A DNA stretch of 44,381 nt. It comes from Chloroflexota bacterium (GTDB lineage Bacteria; Chloroflexota; Anaerolineae; UBA4142). The notes under the pieces are model-generated. The model worked only from the letters and a program-made list of their open reading frames with translations. It ran no database searches and was not told the DNA's origin. The translations under genes and the position numbers were made by a program. The first letter of the stretch is position 1, and each line of letters begins with the position of its first letter. This document shows positions 22,356-28,570 of this stretch, piece by piece. The stretch is from the NCBI GenBank assembly GCA_016865935.1, contig VGOB01000008.1, positions 1 to 44,381 of the forward strand. The letters run 5' to 3'.

Positions 22356-24737
22356 ATGAAACTTTCTCGTCGCGAATTTCTCAAAATCAGCGCAGGCGTT
22401 GCCGCCACGAGCGCGGCGCTGCCGCTCATTCAAACCGTCCAAAACGTCGCCGCGAGTGATGCGGCGCCGCGCGCGCCAGACCCTTCGACTCCGCTCAGGG
22501 CGCCCGCGCGCGCGACGTACGACGAAAAATATTTGCATACCGTCTGCTCGCTCTGTCCATCGGGCTGCGGGTTGGAAGTGCGCGTCGTAGATGGGCGCGC
22601 GGTCAAAGTCGAAGGCAATCCGCTACATCCGCTCAATCAGGGTGTCTGCTGTCCCAAAGGTCAAGCGTCGCTCGAAGTGTTGTACTCGCCCGAACGATTG
22701 CCCGCGCCATTACGCCGCAAAGTCGCGAAAGATGTCGCGGCGAACGATATCGCGCAGTGGGAAAAAATTTCGTGGGACGACGCGCAAAAAATCGTCGCCG
22801 ATAAATTGCGCGCGCTGCGCGAGCAAGGTCAAGCGCACACCGTCGCGCTGCTGCACGGCAACTTGCGCGGACAACTGCGCCCGCTGCTGCAGCGCTTCCT
22901 CAACGCGTACGGCTCGCCCAATTTGATTTCGATGGAAAACGACCTGGCGCGCCTCGCGCTGTTTCTGACGCAGGGTGTCAACGGCTATCCGATTTACGAT
23001 ATTGACAATGCGCGCTATGTGATGTGTTTCGGCGGCAGCATCCTGGAATCGTCCCAGCATCTGCAAAAATATTTGTCGGGCTATGGCTTTATGCATCGCG
23101 GACAATCGAACCGCGCGAAACTCGTCGTCGTGGATAGTCGTTTGAATGTGACCGCCGCGAAATGCGACGAGTGGGTGCCGATTCGACCTGGGACGCTCGG
23201 CGCGCTCGCGCTCGGAATGGCGCACGTGCTCATCAAGAGCGGCGCGGTCAACGAATCGTTCGTCAAAAATTGGACGTTCGGCTACGACGATTTCAAAGAC
23301 GACCAGGGCAAGACGCATCTCGGTTTCAAACGATTGGTGCTGGAGCAGTACACGCTCGAACGCGCGCAAGACATCACGGGTATTCCTGGCAGCACGATTG
23401 CGAAACTCGCGGGTGAATTCGGTTCCAACAAACCCGCGCTCGCGATTCTGCCGACGGGTCGCGGTGATTTGTTGAGCGGCAACGGCTTGTCCACCGCGCT
23501 GGCGATTTCTGCCCTCAACGCGCTCGTCGGTTCGATTGAAGTGCCTGGGGGCGTGCAGGTGCAACACTATGCCGATTACGCACCTTGGTCGGCATTGCCT
23601 AGCGATGCGGGCGCGGAGAAAGCGCGCGCGATGCCGCGACTCGATGGCGCGGGCGCGGATTATCCCGTCGCGTTGTCGTCGTATCAAACGCTCGCGGAAA
23701 ATTTGGCGAAGGCGAAACCGTACGCAGTCAACGCGCTCTTCTTGCTGAACACGAATCCCATTCTCGACGCGCCACAAGGTCAACGATTCGTTGACGCGCT
23801 GAAAAAGTCATTCGTCGTCAGTTTCAACCCGACGCTCGACGAAAGCGCGGCGTACGCGGATTTGATTTTGCCGTCGCTCACATTTTTCGAAATGTGGCAG
23901 GACGATGTCATCGAAGGGACGGGGTTCGCGGGTGTCGCGCTGCGTCAGCCCGTCGTCGCGCCCGTGCGCGATGGGCGCAATCCAGGCGACGTGATTTTGC
24001 ACATCGCGAAACAAATCGGCGGCGCGGTCGGTCAAGCGCTGCCGTGGCGCGATTTTCTCGAGGTCGTCAAGTTCCGCATCGGCGCGCTGGGAATTTCGTG
24101 GGATGATTTGGTCAAAAATGGCGCGTGGTCTGCGCTCGTCTACAATTTCGCGCAGCCAGGGAGCAAGGCGTGGAGCAAAGTCGTCGGACGCGATCGCGTC
24201 AACGCGCCGAAAGATGGTCGCTATGATTTCTTCTCGCGCGAATTGTTCGCCGCGCTTAACCCATCGGACGATGTTGCGTGCTTGCCGCATTTCGAATTGC
24301 CCGCCGAACCCGCGAACGCGGCGTATCCGTTCCTGTTGACGTGCCAGGAGACGATGACGCAGCCGCGCAGTTGCGTTGGCGTTGTGCCGTCGCTGCAAGA
24401 AATTTACGGACTGCAAGTCGGGTCGCGCTGGGACTCCTGGGTCGAGATTCATCCGAAAGCCGCGCGCGCGCTCGGCATCAAGAAAGACGATTTGGTGTGG
24501 GTTGAATCGGCGGCGGGAAAAATTCGCGCGCGCGCCAAACTCGTCGAAGGCATTTGGCAGAACGCGGTGAACATTCCGTACGGGCAGGGACAGTACACAG
24601 CGGCGCAATGGGGGCGCGAACCGAGTACTGCAAAACGCGTCGTCGGCGTGAATCCGCTGCAACTCGTTTCGACCAGCGCGGAAAAAATTTCTGGCTTGGC
24701 GATGATGTTGCCGACGAGAGTGAAGATTTACAAATAG
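22356..24737 (+). CDS. Tat-exported molybdopterin-oxidoreductase (CISM) catalytic-type subunit
   Basis: This 793-residue protein has a canonical twin-arginine signal (SRREFLKIS) and belongs to the complex iron-sulfur molybdoenzyme family (PsrA/PhsA/QrcB/ActB relatives). The N-terminal [4Fe-4S] motif is intact: Cys64-x2-Cys67-x3-Cys71-x27-Cys99. A C-terminal molybdopterin dinucleotide-binding domain is seen ('LLTCQETMTQPRSCVG', 'VWVESAAGKIRARAKLVEG'). At the usual Mo-ligand position, shortly after 'AYGSPNL' (about 174-180), the sequence runs ISMENDLARLAL with no Cys, Ser or SeCys. The metal may therefore be absent or bound differently, as in QrcB and ActB. It is followed by a ferredoxin subunit and an NrfD anchor. 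A role as a structural or electron-transfer subunit fits best. Confidence 0.85.
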   Translation: MKLSRREFLKISAGVAATSAALPLIQTVQNVAASDAAPRAPDPSTPLRAPARATYDEKYLHTVCSLCPSGCGLEVRVVDGRAVKVEGNPLHPLNQGVCCPKGQASLEVLYSPERLPAPLRRKVAKDVAANDIAQWEKISWDDAQKIVADKLRALREQGQAHTVALLHGNLRGQLRPLLQRFLNAYGSPNLISMENDLARLALFLTQGVNGYPIYDIDNARYVMCFGGSILESSQHLQKYLSGYGFMHRGQSNRAKLVVVDSRLNVTAAKCDEWVPIRPGTLGALALGMAHVLIKSGAVNESFVKNWTFGYDDFKDDQGKTHLGFKRLVLEQYTLERAQDITGIPGSTIAKLAGEFGSNKPALAILPTGRGDLLSGNGLSTALAISALNALVGSIEVPGGVQVQHYADYAPWSALPSDAGAEKARAMPRLDGAGADYPVALSSYQTLAENLAKAKPYAVNALFLLNTNPILDAPQGQRFVDALKKSFVVSFNPTLDESAAYADLILPSLTFFEMWQDDVIEGTGFAGVALRQPVVAPVRDGRNPGDVILHIAKQIGGAVGQALPWRDFLEVVKFRIGALGISWDDLVKNGAWSALVYNFAQPGSKAWSKVVGRDRVNAPKDGRYDFFSRELFAALNPSDDVACLPHFELPAEPANAAYPFLLTCQETMTQPRSCVGVVPSLQEIYGLQVGSRWDSWVEIHPKAARALGIKKDDLVWVESAAGKIRARAKLVEGIWQNAVNIPYGQGQYTAAQWGREPSTAKRVVGVNPLQLVSTSAEKISGLAMMLPTRVKIYK
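22481..22500. repeat. Short repeat core (cccttcgactccgctcaggg) in the MopB gene
   Basis: This 20-base unit is coded in frame as PSTPLRA just after the Tat signal. A near copy is at 22,154-22,173 in the cytochrome gene. The unit fits the 'gagcggagtcgaagg' core found inside larger repeats at 32,030 and 34,055 on the other strand. Confidence 0.55.
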
Positions 24738-24861
24738 TTTTGTTAGCTGGATAGTTTGCTGGTTTGGCAGTTTGATAGTTGCGTTGTCCGCCACAAAACA
24801 TCTTCAACTACTGAACCACTGAACTACCCAACTATCCAACCATCCAACTATCAAACTATTG
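24737..24861. repeat. Dispersed repeat, agtttgatagttg family
   Basis: 'agctggatagtttgctgg' and related units face 'caactatccaaccatccaac'. It fills the whole space between the MopB and ferredoxin-subunit genes. Confidence 0.75.
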
Positions 24862-24870
24862 AGGAAAAAT

Positions 24871-25551
24871 ATGGCGCGATGGACAATGGCAATTGATTTA
24901 GATAAATGTCTCGGCTGTCAGGCGTGCACGGTGGCGTGCCGCATGGAAAATAATACGCCGATTGCAGGACCCGAGCAGGCGGAAAAAGGGCGCGCGATTT
25001 TGTGGAACGAAGTGATTCCGTTCGTCGAAGGCGAGTACCCGAACGTCACCGCGCGCTACATTCCGCGTCCGTGTATGCACTGCGACGACCCGCTGTGCGT
25101 GAAAGTGTGTCCTGTCAAAGCGACTTACAAAAACGAGGAAGGCACGGTGCTTGTGGATTACGAGCGCTGCATCGGCTGTCGCTTTTGCACCGTCGCGTGC
25201 CCGTACACCGTGCGCTATTTCAACTGGCACGAGCCGTACTATCCCGAATCGCTCAAAGCGCACCTGAATCCCGACGTGCCGATTCGTCCGAAAGGTGTCG
25301 TCGAAAAATGTACGTTCTGCGTGCAGCGTTTGCAGCGCGCGCGCGCGAAAGCGGAAGCCGAGGGGCGCGTCTTTCTCGCGAGCGATTACGTTCCCGCGTG
25401 CGTGCAGACCTGCACGGGACGCGCGCGCTACTTTGGCGACCTTGACGACCCGACGAGTCTCGTCTCGCAACTGCTCAAAAGCCCGCGCGCGTTTCGTTTG
25501 CTGGAAGAGTTGGGCACGAAACCGAAGGTGTTTTATTTGCGCGAAGGATGA
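24871..25551 (+). CDS. Four-cluster ferredoxin subunit (PsrB/QrcC/DsrO type)
   Basis: This 226-residue electron-transfer subunit belongs to the CISM family. The cysteine motifs for four [4Fe-4S] clusters are present: CLGCQACTVAC, CMHCDDPLCVKVC, CIGCRFCTVAC and the later CTFC...CVQTC set. No Tat signal is seen, so it would be co-exported with the Tat-bearing MopB subunit, as is usual for PsrAB pairs. ATG 24,871 has 'gagg' upstream. It would wire the MopB subunit to the NrfD membrane subunit encoded at 26,879. The gene for a MOT1-type transporter now stands between these two partners. Confidence 0.92.
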   Translation: MARWTMAIDLDKCLGCQACTVACRMENNTPIAGPEQAEKGRAILWNEVIPFVEGEYPNVTARYIPRPCMHCDDPLCVKVCPVKATYKNEEGTVLVDYERCIGCRFCTVACPYTVRYFNWHEPYYPESLKAHLNPDVPIRPKGVVEKCTFCVQRLQRARAKAEAEGRVFLASDYVPACVQTCTGRARYFGDLDDPTSLVSQLLKSPRAFRLLEELGTKPKVFYLREG

Positions 25552-25633
25552 CGGAATTTCGATTGTTCGCCACGATGGTTTCCTAGTCCAAGCGTAGTCG
25601 CAAATCCGCAATCGTTTAGCTGGATAATGTGCT

Positions 25634-26779
25634 ATGAAGTTCAAGTCTTTTGAGTTTAATCTAAGGGAGCTTGCTGGGTCTATGGGCGACTTTGGCACGC
25701 TCTTTCCATTAGCCATTGGCTATATTGTTGTCAATGGTCTCAATCCTGCGGGGTTTCTGGTGATGATGGGACTGGCAAACATTATCACTGGCATAGTGTA
25801 CCGACTTCCTATGCCTATCGAACCGATGAAGGTACTTGCTGTGATGGCAATTGCCCAACATTGGTCACCCTCAATGGTCTATGCCTCTGGATTCGCAATG
25901 GGTGTCATTTGGTTAGTCTTTGCCGCCACAAACCTCATCGGTTGGATTGCAAAGATTACGCCCAAGTCCGTTATCTGGGGTATCCAAGTCACACTAGGTT
26001 TACTCCTCGCTATTGAAGCAATCAAAATGCTTTCGACTTGGTGGGCGCTGGGTGTTGTCTCCATTCTGCTGGTGCTGGCACTTCGGCAGAATCGCTATGC
26101 ACCTGCTGCAATCGTGCTAATGGTTCTTGGTATAGCAATTTGCCTTGTCAATGGAAACTTCCAGCAGGTTAGCCCTCTTGCTCTCAATTTGCCACCACTC
26201 ACAGGTTTTCGTCTTGAGGAAGTCTGGCAGACGTTGTTACTCGCAGGTTTCGCACAAATTCCGTTGACAGTTACCAATGCAACCATTGCCACTGCTGCCC
26301 TAATCAAGAAATATTGGCCCGACAAGCCTGTGAGCGAGAGACAACTTTCTCTAAATCAAGGCATCATGAACTTGGTTTTACCTTTCTTCGGCGGTATGCC
26401 AATGTGTCACGGTGCTGGCGGCTTGGCGGGACAATACTACTTTGGCGCGCGCACGGGTGGGACAAACATCATTGAGGGGTTAATCGAAGTTTCATTGGGG
26501 TTGTTCTTCGCCTCGTCGGTTGCTGGCTTGTTCGCCGTCTTTCCATCAGCCATCATCGGGGCAATGATGTTTCTCGTTGGGATAGAACTCACCAAGTTTG
26601 CAAGGAATATTCGCCCAAACAAAGATTTAGTGCCGATGGGCGCGACGATTATCGTCTCCCTGTTCAGCAATATGGCTTTGGGTTTTGCTGTTGGACTTGG
26701 AGTCTATCACTTGACCAGATTCATTGTCAGGCAGACAGGTCATTGCGCGTGCCATCAGCCAGTGAGGAACTACACCTAA
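25634..26779 (+). CDS. MOT1-type molybdate/sulfate transporter, atypical composition
   Basis: This 381-residue membrane protein has ten or more hydrophobic segments. The family signatures 'GSMGDFGTLFPLAIGY' near the N-terminus and 'YRLPMPIEPMKVLAVMAIAQ' match the MOT1 group of molybdate/sulfate transporters related to SulP. The codon use differs plainly from its neighbours: many A/T third positions (gct, ttt, att) against GC-rich codons elsewhere. No clear ribosome site precedes the ATG. Together these suggest recent transfer. It splits the ferredoxin subunit from its NrfD partner. Molybdate uptake would fit a molybdopterin subunit next door and sulfate uptake would fit dsr; the sequence does not decide. 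Confidence 0.85.
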   Translation: MKFKSFEFNLRELAGSMGDFGTLFPLAIGYIVVNGLNPAGFLVMMGLANIITGIVYRLPMPIEPMKVLAVMAIAQHWSPSMVYASGFAMGVIWLVFAATNLIGWIAKITPKSVIWGIQVTLGLLLAIEAIKMLSTWWALGVVSILLVLALRQNRYAPAAIVLMVLGIAICLVNGNFQQVSPLALNLPPLTGFRLEEVWQTLLLAGFAQIPLTVTNATIATAALIKKYWPDKPVSERQLSLNQGIMNLVLPFFGGMPMCHGAGGLAGQYYFGARTGGTNIIEGLIEVSLGLFFASSVAGLFAVFPSAIIGAMMFLVGIELTKFARNIRPNKDLVPMGATIIVSLFSNMALGFAVGLGVYHLTRFIVRQTGHCACHQPVRNYT

Positions 26780-26821
26780 AGTGGCGAACACGCAAAAGCG
26801 ATTAACCTACCTGTTGAGAAT

Positions 26822-26862
26822 TGCAGAGTCGCAAATCATAAATCGAAAATCATAAATCGCAC
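26822..26862. repeat. Short tandem aaatcataaatcg repeat
   Basis: Units 'aaatcataaatcgaaaatc' occur ahead of the NrfD-type gene. This is another small repeat family that occupies an intergenic joint. Confidence 0.5.
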
Positions 26863-26878
26863 CCGAGGTTGAACCATA

Positions 26879-28213
26879 ATGTCCCATCTGGAATCCACCG
26901 TCTTCGCAACCCTCCGCAAAACAGGCATCCGTTTCTACATCCTGTTCGGCGTGCTTGCCGCGCTCGTCGTGTGGGGCGTGTTCGCGTACATCTATCAATT
27001 GATTGAGGGCTTGGGCGTCACGGGTTTGAGCCGCCCCGTCTACTGGGGAATCTATCTCACCAACTTTGTCTTCTTCATCGGCATCAGTCACGCGGGCACG
27101 CTCATCTCCGCGATTCTGCGCGTCACGCAAGCGAACTGGCGCCGCTCGATTACGCGCATCGCCGAGGCGGTCACCGTGTTCGCGCTCTGCGTCGGCGGTT
27201 TGCAAATCCTGATTGATATGGGACGTCCCGACCGCATCCTCAACATGATTTTCTATGGACGATATCAAAGCGTGTTCCTGTGGGACTTGACCTGCATCGG
27301 CATTTATTTTATGAGTAGCATCACGTACCTCTACCTGCCGATGATTCCCGATTTTGCGCGGATGCGCGACAAACTCACCGACATCGCGCGCTGGCGCAAG
27401 TGGCTCTACACTCTCGCCGCGCTCGGTTGGAAAGGGAACCACGAACAACATCGCCGTTTGGAAATCGCGATCGCGATTATGGCGATTGCGATTATCCCGA
27501 TTGCCGTCTCAGTGCATACCGTCGTCTCGTGGATTTTTGGAATGACCGTGCAACCGATGTGGCACAGCACGATTTTCGGACCGTACTTTGTCGTCGGCGC
27601 GATCTTCAGCGGCATCGCGACCTTGTTTATCGCGATGGCGATTATGCGCAAGGTTTTGCGTTTGGAAGCTTGGTTGACCGACAAACAGTTCGACTATCTC
27701 GGCTTGCTGCTGCTGGTGATGAGCGCGTTCTGGTGCTACTTTACCTTCGCCGAATACCTCACGACGGTTTACAGCGCGCTCACGCACGAAATGCACGTCG
27801 CCGATGCGAAACTGTACGGCGAATACGCCTGGGCGTTCTGGCTGATGGTCTTCTGCAACGCCGTCGTGCCATTCGCGATTCTCACGCGCCGCGCCGGACG
27901 GACGGTGATGGGCACCGTCATCGCATCGGTTTTCATCAATATTGGAATGTGGCTGGAACGCTTTACGATTGTCGCGCCCACGCTCACGCGTCCCAGCTTG
28001 GCGTTCGAACACGCGATTTATCAACCCTCCTGGGTCGAAATATCCATCACCGTTGGATCGCTCGCGCTCTTCGCGCTCCTCTTCGTCATCTTCTTCAAAC
28101 TCTTCCCCAGTCTCGCGATTTGGGAAGTGGAAGAAGGCATCGAAATCGAAGAACGCAACCGCATCAACAAGCAACTGTCGCTGGAAGATTTGCGAGCGAT
28201 GGAAAAGGCATAA
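26879..28213 (+). CDS. NrfD/PsrC-family quinone-interacting membrane subunit
   Basis: This 444-residue integral membrane protein has about ten helices, long for a PsrC-type protein and closer in size to the ActC/QrcD/DsrP forms. Family features include 'YWGIYLTNFVFFIGISHAGT' and 'LSRPVYWG' near the first helices, 'WLERFTIVAPTLTRPSL' near the end, and a charged cytoplasmic tail rich in Glu and Arg. It should bind menaquinol near the outer face and exchange electrons with the ferredoxin subunit at 24,871. The ATG at 26,879 follows 'gaggtt'. Function as the membrane anchor of the MopB complex is strongly suggested by context. Confidence 0.92.
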   Translation: MSHLESTVFATLRKTGIRFYILFGVLAALVVWGVFAYIYQLIEGLGVTGLSRPVYWGIYLTNFVFFIGISHAGTLISAILRVTQANWRRSITRIAEAVTVFALCVGGLQILIDMGRPDRILNMIFYGRYQSVFLWDLTCIGIYFMSSITYLYLPMIPDFARMRDKLTDIARWRKWLYTLAALGWKGNHEQHRRLEIAIAIMAIAIIPIAVSVHTVVSWIFGMTVQPMWHSTIFGPYFVVGAIFSGIATLFIAMAIMRKVLRLEAWLTDKQFDYLGLLLLVMSAFWCYFTFAEYLTTVYSALTHEMHVADAKLYGEYAWAFWLMVFCNAVVPFAILTRRAGRTVMGTVIASVFINIGMWLERFTIVAPTLTRPSLAFEHAIYQPSWVEISITVGSLALFALLFVIFFKLFPSLAIWEVEEGIEIEERNRINKQLSLEDLRAMEKA

Positions 28214-28290
28214 TGCGTTTCAGGTTTCAGGTTACAAGTTTAACGTTGAACCTCGAACCTGAAACCTGAAACTTGAAACCTGGAACTTGA
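28209..28290. repeat. Dispersed repeat, gtttcaggttaca family
   Basis: 'gcgtttcaggtttcaggtta' faces 'cctgaaacctgaaacttg'. It overlaps the stop region of the NrfD gene and ends directly before the small membrane peptide gene. Confidence 0.7.
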
Positions 28291-28291
28291 T

Positions 28292-28438
28292 ATGGAAACA
28301 CTCTACTGGCTCATCAACACCCAAACCCTCGGCGGACTCGTCGTGGTGATAGTTTTCGGCGTCGTCGTCACGCTGTACTTTTTTATGCTGCGCTGGATTG
28401 TCGCGGGCGCGAATGTTGCAGACGATGGTGATACGTAG
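28292..28438 (+). CDS. 48-residue single-pass membrane peptide
   Basis: This is a small reading frame (METLYWLINTQ... to ...ADDGDT) with one strong hydrophobic helix at about residues 13-38 (LGGLVVVIVFGVVVTLYFFM) flanked by polar ends. It begins two bases after a repeat and ends inside the next one: its TAG stop belongs to 'gtaggggc'. Third-position base use is GC-rich, as in true genes nearby. Position right after the NrfD gene suggests a small accessory subunit of that complex, as known for several respiratory complexes. No family is recognised, so the call rests on composition, topology and context. Confidence 0.55.
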   Translation: METLYWLINTQTLGGLVVVIVFGVVVTLYFFMLRWIVAGANVADDGDT

Positions 28439-28541
28439 GGGCGAGGCATTTGCAGATTGTCATTCTGAGCGGAGCGAAGAATCTCTCAAGCAACTTGCGA
28501 GACGCTTCGCTACGCTCAGCGTGACAAATTGCCCCTACCGC
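28435..28541. repeat. Compound palindrome with gtaggggc outer arms
   Basis: The outer arms 'gtaggggcga' and 'ttgcccctac' enclose 'gtcattctgagcggagcgaa' and 'cgctacgctcagcgtgac' arms. The structure is a nested pair of palindromes between the small peptide gene and the solenoid protein gene. Confidence 0.75.
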
Positions 28542-28570
28542 GCATTGCAATTATTGGAGATTCCCGAAAG

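Noticed and set aside
22710-23783. Minus-strand open frame inside the MopB gene
   Set aside because: Antisense shadow; the plus strand carries Tat and cluster motifs continuously.
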